Of a stretch of 27,758 nucleotides of DNA, positions 17,601 to 24,079 are shown one piece after another (position 1 is the first letter of the stretch; each line of letters begins with the position of its first letter). Location of the stretch: the NCBI GenBank assembly GCA_016839245.1, contig JAEOUN010000042.1, positions 1 through 27,758 on the forward strand, read 5' to 3'. The notes beneath the pieces are model-generated. The model was not told the origin of the DNA and did not search any database. It was given only the letters and a program-made list of their open reading frames with translations. The position numbers and the translations under genes were made by a program. Source of the DNA: Candidatus Thorarchaeota archaeon. GTDB lineage: Archaea > Asgardarchaeota > Thorarchaeia > Thorarchaeales > Thorarchaeaceae.

Positions 17601-17720
17601 AATTGGAGAAGTAATACTATCATCCATCTCTGTTATAGGAATTGAAGGCGCATTGATGAAGAACGAAGCCAAGAATAAACATAATGCAAATGATGAGATA
17701 AGTCTTGTAACATTTTTCAT
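11643..17720 (-). CDS. Giant (2025 aa) Trp/Tyr-rich cell-surface protein, C-terminally anchored
   Basis: Not a family I can name. Residues 1-25 are a signal peptide. The next roughly 1850 residues are predicted beta-rich and extremely rich in Trp, Tyr, Asp and Asn. They hold more than a dozen N-X-S/T sequons in a recurring context: a Tyr/Trp-rich strand, NGT or NST, then an aromatic strand (LLNGTELEVF, LFNGTVFFSF, YINGTPYVAE, LSNGTYFYSY). Turns such as NWPEWSGY, VGWPEYVGY and GIPEWGMWD also recur, which suggests degenerate repeats of a propeller or solenoid type. A more ordinary Ig-like domain (about 1875-1972) precedes a Thr-rich stalk (TTTTTTTGPTTTETG), one transmembrane helix and RKRS. The topology is outward-facing and membrane-anchored. 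It is a collinear paralogue of the partial protein at 1-3876. ATG at 17720 has GAGGA seven bases upstream. Candidates include an S-layer or matrix component, an adhesin or a carbohydrate-binding protein, and the aromatic surface would suit glycan binding. No catalytic motif was seen. Confidence 0.92.
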   Translation of the reverse strand: MKNVTRLISSFALCLFLASFFINAPSIPITEMDDSITSPILEGTLKNIITDYPYDYTEVSWDQQTVNEEGSETWQSSHYQFGPTLNWHTRNDTTGEIIVWDQKIPLNQWFDVIVEIPKTALSGQVPRALAITGSYFNLSLMEDGEMKDIDNNPITLFAIYYVPEDRWEVYSSIETQWPDHPPSEISENFTLADVFGPMVNPFAEIDVSGSSYENGTESYWGVFKIQVNSSTYPGFYMFNAVALDDSFQTISESEQSEKSGRLLGIDLHSIVNQSFGGYYAFQRLDDDGDVLYTVNRGDDFNNTFTISNSTLLNNVALFMSAPSTIKTQHWVYGEYSETYVRYGAWEWDDGAGTYLWNESAVVTWTEQKIGYHWEESYTWVNMGREYNFFDPRSGVYTHETWPEFVISYDFGSNTYNYYAAYYYENNTWNGEDWEWDEWVEFEPWPTDWPAPFILNETASSVSSNLFGKLIVNFRGHISEDMLSSGSEYGQTIHFYETVTNQYDIKLANYVNLPIASPQEALDYENQRNLAIESPVSIVKITHKDQPYSPSWIFQVNMGETFTVSSRLQGGIEYADDIDGVAFIMYGHQERWGSDVGIDWWQYSDIQIQLKISPSGAIAVNVYNYTVRTSWGYGEHYEWINVEIAPGIWQVERVLIEDWFWQEQIWDFVANDWTDQHFPMQSLQAKMPIACLTAGNVTYLVIDDDLKISFDITPQPDMPALEWWWEYFYGNLTWVTDYESGWGSHTVLGWTEDTVYHYWNGTQVVYVEKPFKGVVFHNMQTDEVYDRKKIPYVIINGKQEPLKSYIFGDVDYTYETLIREEYDYVLDETHRFIKLLNGTELEVFGDQTAALYSVTLFNGTVFFSFQSDPWYMGSSDYYYMIKDDGSIIVMNWPEWSGYTSTRIGVVPVTAVDHTLITYAAPLYPYEPYNVEPLYIVGWPEYVGYEHWIMYLNSTWEPVDVWLCHEPGLENKYLYFNPHDGRFYVFDWPWELMRCGGSYSDVFMPHYVTQLYAYVSVGSANYPIPAAGEPIGGWWDLDWIIRNKYSHEIAYINGTPYVAEKLLDGYGYPVEEYAPDPYSAGTYPYYIYQVDVSGMLYNLTDWGSSPNHILNYDYFPDEIPWITTAKGDLFIPEVFRTDWTVALGHRNSTTLEFEVETWIDVTTGTYTGDYSSSQIFDWNSTYYYNYVFTKSGEEYFYNSTWRAVFHNITLSNGTYFYSYMDSPQIWPTDMSEWEIDTFYMIDIYGQYHWWSGWDEFTSQVIMIENVTGDPSPGYGSFWFDGMSVPIIEFNVTYWEWNGGSWNSYYYMENNVWGEWYDFIDMKNGTTYEVVPVYYTPESYRYNFPSWQFMYDGIFYNISGSSDMIYKAYRFEGYSQKLDYAKLPISILRMQDSIVIGIPEWGMWDIDIWTTNPENGALDLDGNLATVDDQYFIKEMHSSTDYYNITQEYLDVMITWEPDSYTYDDEFYLHSYTGMVTFNWTTEWEDTYMWTKASTGEILTTSEFDAIRDLLFDEWGNSKPGYWGISWLARNFTSEDLKQQALEEGWDWVEGNSREWSWLWWQLDEHYSTDVSNGTYSELMGIDLAYEYAGMFAWSDEDSDDFMDVSSEALGDAEMSHYWMPVDVESVSFVTPGAAFGNLNSADTLYVGIEDTVDFGVTFTNVFGIVFPFGEYSYWDWYDGQYYGSDFVSFDERPTACATDEFTLAVHFNGVVNQTGSNIAEVKFDIAVGDWDIDTPGGRDNLEDVSLAISFYSDLEITSSSGTASAFYLDDYGQILNNEEASPSSNFTMASGLTSVALMNLGGYPYAWSKNASQTCSVDAQTVPLSAVSAIYTSGSGGSATSFSITSEQFYTLIGFKYWDGYELSVDPVFVGYISHGTADYMPPSIIDIFHLPEDPTPESAVTIRANIQDPSGVEYATLQYRINSGDWTNVTMEPDGTIWSGVIPKQADGTIVDYRIVTSDSLGNVIVSGMFSYLVRAPTTTTTTTGPTTTETGFTPGITGENLLLVTIGIGVLVVIVVVLAIARKRS

Positions 17721-17917
17721 AATGAATCCTCGATCACTTGTTCATGAGGCCGCTCTTTCAAAGGAGTAATGTGACGTGCTTTGAAATGCTATGTGCAATC
17801 TCAAATTATACCATTGTAGCTAAAGATTACAGTATAGCAGCGACTTATTGACACTTTTTTAGAGACTTTTAATATAAGCATTCGTTGATTGAATTAGTAG
17901 AATAAATGGCTTAATTA

Positions 17918-17954
17918 AATAAAAAGGAAAATTGAGCAGGATCGACCTGCTCAA
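17918..17954 (-). terminator. Hairpin plus T-tract terminator of the SpoIIM-domain gene
   Basis: A perfect 9-bp stem, TTGAGCAGG (17932-17940) with CCTGCTCAA (17946-17954) and a 5-nt loop, is followed on the minus strand by TTTTCCTTTTTATTT. It starts nine bases after the stop at 17964. The remaining gap up to the giant gene (17721-17917) holds that gene's promoter region and no gene. A TATA-like TGGTATAATTTGA (complement of about 17800-17812) is a weak candidate. Confidence 0.75.
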
Positions 17955-17963
17955 ATTTGTTTT

Positions 17964-20699
17964 TCAGAAAAGCCTTGCTACAAGAGGAGTAACAAATCCT
18001 TCAAGAAGTGCTGCAATAATGAGGAGGAAAACAATCAATGCAAATGTCCTCCAGGTTCGCTCATCATTCAGAAGTGAACGAGTCTGAGTCGGTAACGACT
18101 CCCAATCCCCTGCCTCAATTGTAGGCCAAAGATCCTTTGCCACGCGAAATGCGGCAGCAGCGGCTATTAGAAAAACTGGTATCTCAACCACAGCATGTGG
18201 GAGGATAGTACTAAGATATTGTAGGATATCTCCACCCCAGAATATATGTATAATACTAATTCCTCCGAGAATCAGAGCTGTTGAAAGGACTTCAGCAACA
18301 GCCAGAGACATGAGACTGAATTTGATATATGTGGTTTGAAAACGCTCTTTCTCGCCAGTGTACTCATTGATGCGCGGCTTGTAGAAAAGTCGATATACGC
18401 CTGCAAGGAATAATGGTAAGATAACCAAGGCAATTAAGGTAAATTGATCATCATAGATGAAGTACTCAATTGCAAACAGCATGATAAAGATTGGGAACCA
18501 CCATGCACCAATACCATCACCTCTTAGATACCTAACGAGTACGTATAGACCGATGAGAAGAAGAGGTAAGCCAAATACAATAACTGATCTATATCCCAAT
18601 TGAGCCGTAAAACCAAAAAGATCATTATTGGGATCAAAGAGATTCATCATTGCATCATACTGAGTCCAGAGAACAGATATTGCACCACAGATAACAAGTA
18701 GAGCAACACTCCAAGTACCAATTCTCTGCTCATTCTTTTCTTTTTTCACTCCACCGAACCAGAGGATAGCTGACCAAAAAACAGGTCCAATAATCAACAT
18801 AAGAAGAATACGAATAATATTATGTTCAGTATATACAATGAACCAACGACCAGGAGCTATTCGACTCAACGGAGGGATTACATCACCAGATGGATAACGA
18901 GGTATTAATATTGCTTCGAGCCCATCGGGATCACCAATTTTTGAAAAAAGAAATTGTAGGGTATCCATAACCCAATATGGATTTTGAAGAGTAAGTGTGA
19001 CAAGAAGCACACCTATTAAAGAGACTAATAGTCCACCAAAGAACATCAATGAGGCGTCTATAATGTCTATTTTATGAGTACTGAGTAGAGGACTTTCTTG
19101 ATCGCCTATTTTTTCTTTCCACTTTGTCCGAAAATCAAAGAAATATAGAATAAACAAAGCTGTGAAGATATACATTGGAAGATTAATGACATATTGTGAT
19201 ACAAGACGCCAAAGAAGTTCTACGGTCTTTGGAGGTTCTGGGAATGGCACGAGTCGATTGAAGGTCTCACCAGCATAGACAATATTGGTCGGAAAATATC
19301 CAAGGATGTAGTCCATGCCATTGACAAAATAGTAGGTCACTATTGAAAGTGTGAAACCTGAAAAGAACGCGAAGGTTTCAATACCACCACCAACTCGTTT
19401 TCTCACGAAATTCCCGAATATTCCTATGAATAACATAAAGGCAAAGGGGATAGCAAGCATCATGAGCGTCCATAAAACAGGAGGCAGCATAGCTGAAAAA
19501 CTAGGTGCGGAAGTTATAGCAACTTCAACACTGTTTCCAAGTTGTCTTGGGAAGAGGAATATTCCATTTGTGTAGTTCATCGTTGCTGCAATGACAGCAC
19601 CAATGAATGCGATGCTTACAAGAAGGCCTGTACCAATACCAGAGAAAGTATTTGTAATTGATCGAAGCAAATTCAATGATTTTAGCTTGGGTCCAGCTTG
19701 TGTTATTGCCTCAAATGCCTTCTTATAGAAGACAACAGCAAAGTCTTCGACAAGTGGCAATATCACAACTGCGAACAGTATTGGTGGAGCTGCCAAGATA
19801 ATTCCAGTAATATAATATGACTGGACAATAGCTCCAATATTTTCGATATCAGTACTGAGATAATAAAAGGCTTGTGAAATAATAGTGTAAAGTGTCAACA
19901 AGATGTTTAATCGGAAGAACCAGCCAAGCACACCACGCATCATTTCACTGCCAATGTCTCTATCGCCCAAGCGAAGCCCAGCGCCTTTAGCAATGCGGTT
20001 TGATGCAGGATATCCAAATCTGTATATCCAAGTGAATAAGACAAAGACACCAAGGTAGTAATTACTCGGCATCAACTCAGGATGATTGATGTATCTAATG
20101 TACTGTGGTAATGTACCAACATACGCAGATATAGATGGGATAAGTGTTGCTAGACCAATAATCACGTAGTCTTTCCAAGCACTACTCCAAGCTTTATTTT
20201 GAACCTCAGGATCAAGTGGTTGTGGTTCAACTCCCTCAAAGCGAATATTATTTACTCTCTCCCTAAAACTAGAGAAACCATCACTTTCTGGCTTTCTTTT
20301 AGTGATCCGTCGAATAATATTGCTAAATCGCATCTTTAATGGATCTTGGAATAAGAGTTTGATAGCTAAGACACCCATTCCCATGAGAACTGCATAAAAA
20401 GCAATTGTAATCCAAGTTAGAAATTCTTGAAGTGATGTTGCAAACTGAAAGATTAAATCTGTGAGTAATGCCCACCCCAATTCCGTCGTATCTACCACCG
20501 GATTACTGATGGGTACAACATCATTCAAAGCGATGTTAAATAAGAACCAAGTGATTGTCTTAAGATACATTATAATAATAAAGACTTCAATGAGCTTGCT
20601 CTTGCGTTTTCTGAAAAACAAGAGATAGGTAAAAGACACAATGAGTGGAGGGAGAAACTCAAGAACTAGTGTTAATAACGTTAGGTCTTGTAGCGCCAT
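17964..20699 (-). CDS. Polytopic membrane protein with C-terminal SpoIIM (stage II sporulation protein M) domain
   Basis: 911 residues with about 20 hydrophobic segments spread over the whole length, so an integral membrane protein. Residues about 770-911 carry SpoIIM hallmarks: LPHAVVEIP at 833-841 (the family's PHGxxEIP), an Ala-rich helix after it, and a final helix ending LLEGFVTPLVARLF. In bacteria SpoIIM belongs to an engulfment complex, while archaeal SpoIIM-family proteins are of unknown role and are often suspected in membrane remodelling or export. Most SpoIIM proteins are about 200 residues, so the roughly 750-residue N-terminal membrane region is a large addition. I do not recognise it, though its long loops and repeated large helices could suggest a transporter. 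ATG at 20699 has GGAG eight bases upstream. It lies upstream of the giant surface gene on the same strand, but a terminator separates them. A role in the envelope is likely and its nature is open. Confidence 0.85.
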   Translation of the reverse strand: MALQDLTLLTLVLEFLPPLIVSFTYLLFFRKRKSKLIEVFIIIMYLKTITWFLFNIALNDVVPISNPVVDTTELGWALLTDLIFQFATSLQEFLTWITIAFYAVLMGMGVLAIKLLFQDPLKMRFSNIIRRITKRKPESDGFSSFRERVNNIRFEGVEPQPLDPEVQNKAWSSAWKDYVIIGLATLIPSISAYVGTLPQYIRYINHPELMPSNYYLGVFVLFTWIYRFGYPASNRIAKGAGLRLGDRDIGSEMMRGVLGWFFRLNILLTLYTIISQAFYYLSTDIENIGAIVQSYYITGIILAAPPILFAVVILPLVEDFAVVFYKKAFEAITQAGPKLKSLNLLRSITNTFSGIGTGLLVSIAFIGAVIAATMNYTNGIFLFPRQLGNSVEVAITSAPSFSAMLPPVLWTLMMLAIPFAFMLFIGIFGNFVRKRVGGGIETFAFFSGFTLSIVTYYFVNGMDYILGYFPTNIVYAGETFNRLVPFPEPPKTVELLWRLVSQYVINLPMYIFTALFILYFFDFRTKWKEKIGDQESPLLSTHKIDIIDASLMFFGGLLVSLIGVLLVTLTLQNPYWVMDTLQFLFSKIGDPDGLEAILIPRYPSGDVIPPLSRIAPGRWFIVYTEHNIIRILLMLIIGPVFWSAILWFGGVKKEKNEQRIGTWSVALLVICGAISVLWTQYDAMMNLFDPNNDLFGFTAQLGYRSVIVFGLPLLLIGLYVLVRYLRGDGIGAWWFPIFIMLFAIEYFIYDDQFTLIALVILPLFLAGVYRLFYKPRINEYTGEKERFQTTYIKFSLMSLAVAEVLSTALILGGISIIHIFWGGDILQYLSTILPHAVVEIPVFLIAAAAAFRVAKDLWPTIEAGDWESLPTQTRSLLNDERTWRTFALIVFLLIIAALLEGFVTPLVARLF

Positions 20700-20832
20700 A
20701 GTCGTGACTCCAATGATTATAGTGAAAACTGCTATGTTTTCCTCAAGAAAAAGGTTCGTTGCACAAACTGAGAGTTAATTTTATTCAAATTGAGATTTAC
20801 ATTTTGAATTGAGCGAGATTTTCTTTGCCCTA

Positions 20833-20847
20833 CCGAAAGTTTAAAGA
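20833..20847 (+). promoter_or_regulatory. Candidate BRE/TATA promoter of the ferritin gene
   Basis: CCGAAAG followed by TTTAAAGA is a close match to an archaeal BRE plus TATA box. A start about 25 bases downstream (near 20870) would give a leader of roughly 50 nt ending at the GAGGT ribosome site. The other half of the 218-bp gap must hold the promoter of the divergent SpoIIM-domain gene. No further gene or clear operator is visible. Confidence 0.5.
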
Positions 20848-20917
20848 TGGAACAATTAGCTATTGTGAATAATTTCAACAAACAGACAATAAATTGCCTG
20901 AAGTTGAGGTGTGCAAA

Positions 20918-21445
20918 ATGGAGATTTCACAAGAATTAATCGATGCGATCAATGATCAGATAAATTTTGAGCTATATAGTGGCTATGTCTACTTATCAAT
21001 GGCTACTTGGTTTGAAGAGATGAATCTATCCGGCATGGCACATTGGATGGAAGTCCAAGCTGATGAGGAGTACAATCATGCAATCAGATTCTATAGACAT
21101 ATCATTGAACGCGGTGGGAGAGTCGTAATGAAAGGAATCCAAGCACCTAAGACCGAGTGGGTATCAGCTCTTGAGGTCTTTGAGGATGCATACAAACACG
21201 AATTGATGGTTACAGAGAGAATCTATAAGATTGGTGCAATTGCAGACAAACTTGGAGATCGTTCAACTCAATCCATGCTTCAGTGGTTCTATAACGAGCA
21301 GACAGAAGAAGAAAAGAATACAATGGAAATTCGAGATATGTTGAAGATGATTAAGGATTCAATTCCAGCGCTTCTACAACTTGATGGAAAGCTTAGTGCA
21401 CGACCAGCAGCTCCTGCACCACCACTAGACTCTACAGCTCCATAA
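20918..21445 (+). CDS. ftn: Ferritin (bacterial-type non-haem, FtnA-like)
   Basis: Iron-storage ferritin of 175 aa. It oxidises Fe(II) at a di-iron centre and stores the product in a 24-subunit shell in the cytoplasm. The ferroxidase ligands are all present at the spacing of E. coli FtnA: E18 in NFELYSGY, E51 and H54 in ADEEYNH, E95 in KHELMVTERIY, and Q128 and E131 in YNEQTEEE. There is no haem-binding Met of the bacterioferritin type at the usual place. The C-terminus is a short Pro/Ala-rich tail (ARPAAPAPPLDSTAP), longer than usual and likely disordered. ATG at 20918 was chosen over an upstream in-frame TTG (20894) because GAGGT (20906-20910) sits seven bases before it and the MEISQEL start matches the family. 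It is a single-gene unit with its own promoter and terminator. An iron- or stress-responsive regulator is expected, but no operator is visible. Confidence 0.97.
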   Translation: MEISQELIDAINDQINFELYSGYVYLSMATWFEEMNLSGMAHWMEVQADEEYNHAIRFYRHIIERGGRVVMKGIQAPKTEWVSALEVFEDAYKHELMVTERIYKIGAIADKLGDRSTQSMLQWFYNEQTEEEKNTMEIRDMLKMIKDSIPALLQLDGKLSARPAAPAPPLDSTAP

Positions 21446-21471
21446 ATCCGAGTATCTCTTGAGCAAGAATC

Positions 21472-21507
21472 CCGGGAATAATCAACGATTCCCGGTTAAT
21501 TTTTTAT
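21472..21507 (+). terminator. Hairpin plus T-tract terminator of the ferritin gene
   Basis: A perfect 8-bp stem, CCGGGAAT (21472-21479) with ATTCCCGG (21488-21495) and an 8-nt loop, is followed by TTAATTTTTTATTTG. It lies 26 bases after the ferritin stop and looks like a bacterial intrinsic terminator. Confidence 0.75.
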
Positions 21508-21595
21508 TTGTGAAAGACTTTTAGTGCAAATAGGCTATAGTAGTAGACTACTTATGTTAGAAGTTCACACAAATATAGCAGTGTGAGAGGATATT

Positions 21596-23587
21596 ATGCT
21601 ACCAGAAGAGATAGTGAAGATAGTGACTGATACCATCTCAGGTATCAAAGGGAAAAACTACGTGCAAGCAATATCATCATTTCATAGAATCCAAGCTAGT
21701 CCAGGGATTCATGATGCAATTCTGTATGCCAAAAAGGAAATTGAAAGCTTTTCAAACGCAGAAGTGGAGCTCTTCGAATATCCTGCAGATGGAAAGACTA
21801 CTATTCATACATGGGAAGCAGTATCAGGGTGGGAATCTACAAGTGGATTACTTACCCTCATCGAGCCCGAGGAAAAGGTTCTCGCAGATTATACTGCAGA
21901 GCCAATATCACTAATAGCACAGTCTACATCCGTGGATCTCGAAGCAGAAGTTGTGTATATTGGAAAAGGATTGAGTCCTAAGGATTATGAAGGAAAGGAC
22001 GTTAAGGGAAAAATCGTTTTGACAGAGGGAATGGCACGACTGGTTCATCATGTTGCATGTGTGCAATATGGAGCCGCAGGAATACTCACGTATGTCCCAC
22101 CATCAAATCAGGATGAAATAGCGAAACTACGAAGATACGATGCAATTTGGCCATCAGGAGATGAACGTAGCAAAACAACCTTTGGTTTTTCATTAACACA
22201 AGCAGATGGTCTCAAACTCAAGGAGTTTCTAGAAGATGGGAAGACTGTAAGAGTCAAAGCAAAAGTTGATGCGAAACTCATAGATGGAAAGACAGAAGTT
22301 CTTACTGCATTATTGCCTGGAGAGGACAAATCAAAAGAATTCTGGTTAGCTGCTCACATTTGTCATCCGAATCCTGGTGCAAACGATAATGCCTCTGGAA
22401 GTGGAGTTCTGTTAGAAGTATTACGAGTACTTTCAATTCTCCTTAAAGAAGAGAAGATACCAAAGTTAGGCTATTCAATTCGTTTTATCTGGATGCCTGA
22501 ATGGTCAGGTACCATCTATTTCATTGATAGAGAGAAAGATATCCTAAAACGATGCATAGGGATGCTAAATATGGATATGGTAGGAGCCAATCCAGCAAAG
22601 TCGGGATCTATCTTAACTCTCTTCAGGACTCCATTTACACTACCAAGTACACTCAACAATGTAGTACGATATTGGTTAGTAACTGAAGCATCGAGAAAAG
22701 ATGACAGAGTTCAAGGTGGAACGATGACTCCATTACCTTTCAAGTTTGATAGATATGGAGCTGGTAGCGACCACTTCATGCTGACCGATTGTACAATAGG
22801 GATACCGGCAGTCATGCTAAATCAGACACCAGACAGGTTTTATCATACCTCAACAGATACTATTGATAAGATAGACACTAGGCAGATAGCCTATGCATCA
22901 CGCGTTGCCGCTCTATCAGCGCTCTGCATGGTATTACCAAAACATGTGTATGAGGAAACTATCCTTACATACTGTAGGAATGAGTTTGTGGAATTAATGG
23001 AACATGTTTCAATAAATGGAGTCACTGAGTTATCTAGATGCCTTGGAGATCCTGAAAAGATATACCCACGGGTTATCAGGTGGTTGGGTCTTGCTCACGA
23101 TTTAGGACAAGAAACCCTTGATAAAGCTGCTACAGAATGGTCACTCATTGCAGAACAAGAAGCAATTAGATTAGCTTTGAAGACCAGTTTGCAGATGGTA
23201 TATACAACTGAAATGGTCATTGCAAGAAAAGCGTATGAAGGCGCATGTGCTGAAGTTGGTCTTGAGGCCATGCAAGAAGATCAGATTGTGTTGGATCCTA
23301 AGAGCTTTGGCATCGAAATCAAACGAGTCCACGACTATGCACTAAGTCCCACTTTTCTACTTCAAAAGTTGGGTGAGAAGGCTCCTAAGTATTCTGATAT
23401 GAGACGAAAAGATCCGCATTCATGGGACAGATTCGATGAACTGCTGAATATGTCAAAGGAGTGGACATCATTGGATTTGGTGTGGGACATGCTCTGTTTC
23501 GAGTTTGGAGATATTGAATCTGGTGAACTGCTAAAGATTGTACAAGATCTCGCAGAAGCAGGGATTGTGGAATCTCGGAGTGTGTAG
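21596..23587 (+). CDS. M28/DUF4910-type zinc aminopeptidase-like protein with PA insert and C-terminal winged helix
   Basis: 663 residues, cytoplasmic (no signal peptide). An N-terminal helical segment is followed by a PA-like insert (about 95-235, with GKGLSPKDYEGKDVKGKIVL). The M28 core is recognisable from H254 in AHICHPNPG, the bridging Asp D264 in NDNASGSG, catalytic Glu E302 in MPEWSGT, D327 in NMDMVG and H417 in FYHTSTDT. All expected zinc and catalytic residues are therefore present, and an active metallo-aminopeptidase is likely. AHICHPxPxANDNASG is typical of the DUF4910 branch. The last roughly 65 residues (DLVWDMLCFEF...ELLKIVQDLAEAGIVE) look like a winged helix, as known at the C-terminus of this branch. 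ATG at 21596 has GAGAGGA four bases upstream. The next gene starts 33 bases after the stop and is probably co-transcribed. The substrate is unknown. Confidence 0.88.
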   Translation: MLPEEIVKIVTDTISGIKGKNYVQAISSFHRIQASPGIHDAILYAKKEIESFSNAEVELFEYPADGKTTIHTWEAVSGWESTSGLLTLIEPEEKVLADYTAEPISLIAQSTSVDLEAEVVYIGKGLSPKDYEGKDVKGKIVLTEGMARLVHHVACVQYGAAGILTYVPPSNQDEIAKLRRYDAIWPSGDERSKTTFGFSLTQADGLKLKEFLEDGKTVRVKAKVDAKLIDGKTEVLTALLPGEDKSKEFWLAAHICHPNPGANDNASGSGVLLEVLRVLSILLKEEKIPKLGYSIRFIWMPEWSGTIYFIDREKDILKRCIGMLNMDMVGANPAKSGSILTLFRTPFTLPSTLNNVVRYWLVTEASRKDDRVQGGTMTPLPFKFDRYGAGSDHFMLTDCTIGIPAVMLNQTPDRFYHTSTDTIDKIDTRQIAYASRVAALSALCMVLPKHVYEETILTYCRNEFVELMEHVSINGVTELSRCLGDPEKIYPRVIRWLGLAHDLGQETLDKAATEWSLIAEQEAIRLALKTSLQMVYTTEMVIARKAYEGACAEVGLEAMQEDQIVLDPKSFGIEIKRVHDYALSPTFLLQKLGEKAPKYSDMRRKDPHSWDRFDELLNMSKEWTSLDLVWDMLCFEFGDIESGELLKIVQDLAEAGIVESRSV

Positions 23588-23620
23588 GAACTGAGAGATG
23601 GCAAATACCTGTACAATAAT

Positions 23621-24079
23621 GTGGTCTTTGCCGGTTCTTTTGACCATCTTCACGAGGGACACAAGCATATTTTACGGACAGCATTCAAGATTGGGAAAAA
23701 TGTCGCCATTGGACTGACAAGTGATGCGATGTTATACAATAAAGATCAGAGAGACCTCATTCAGCCATATTCCGAAAGACAGGCGGCTCTGGAGGAGTTC
23801 ATCAAAAATGAATGCGCTCCAAATAGATGTTCCATCTTTCCAATTAATACCATGGAAGGTGGTGCTGATAAAATGGAGGATTTGGAAGCACTGATTATCT
23901 CAGATGAGATCACAGTTGTCCAGAATGCTTTTGCCATTAACCAGATGAGAATCGATAACGGACTAAAGAGATTTCATATCATAATTATTCCAATGGTGAG
24001 AACACCAGATGGGAGACCTCTATCATCGACGAGAATTAGATCTGGAGAGATTATTGATACAAAGGCACTTTTCTACTAG
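23621..24079 (+). CDS. coaD: Phosphopantetheine adenylyltransferase, archaeal type
   Basis: Transfers AMP from ATP to 4'-phosphopantetheine to give dephospho-CoA, the penultimate step of CoA synthesis, in the cytoplasm. The nucleotidyltransferase signature GSFDHLHEGHK (5-15, with H11 and H14 of the HxGH motif) and the second signature LSSTRIRSG (134-142) are both clear. Length (152 aa) is slightly short for the archaeal family. The start is uncertain: GTG at 23621 leaves only four residues before the signature, while family members carry several more in strand 1. The in-frame codons upstream (YLYNN before the GTG) look like that strand, so a CTG start at 23609 or 23591 is possible. The frame is the same as that of the preceding peptidase, whose stop is 33 bases upstream. 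The 3' end overlaps the convergent ASKHA gene by 29 bp. Confidence 0.9.
   Translation: MVFAGSFDHLHEGHKHILRTAFKIGKNVAIGLTSDAMLYNKDQRDLIQPYSERQAALEEFIKNECAPNRCSIFPINTMEGGADKMEDLEALIISDEITVVQNAFAINQMRIDNGLKRFHIIIIPMVRTPDGRPLSSTRIRSGEIIDTKALFY

Noticed and set aside
20894..20917. TTG start eight codons upstream for ferritin
   Set aside because: The good GAGGT ribosome site (20906-20910) lies inside that extension and serves the ATG at 20918, which also matches the usual ferritin N-terminus.
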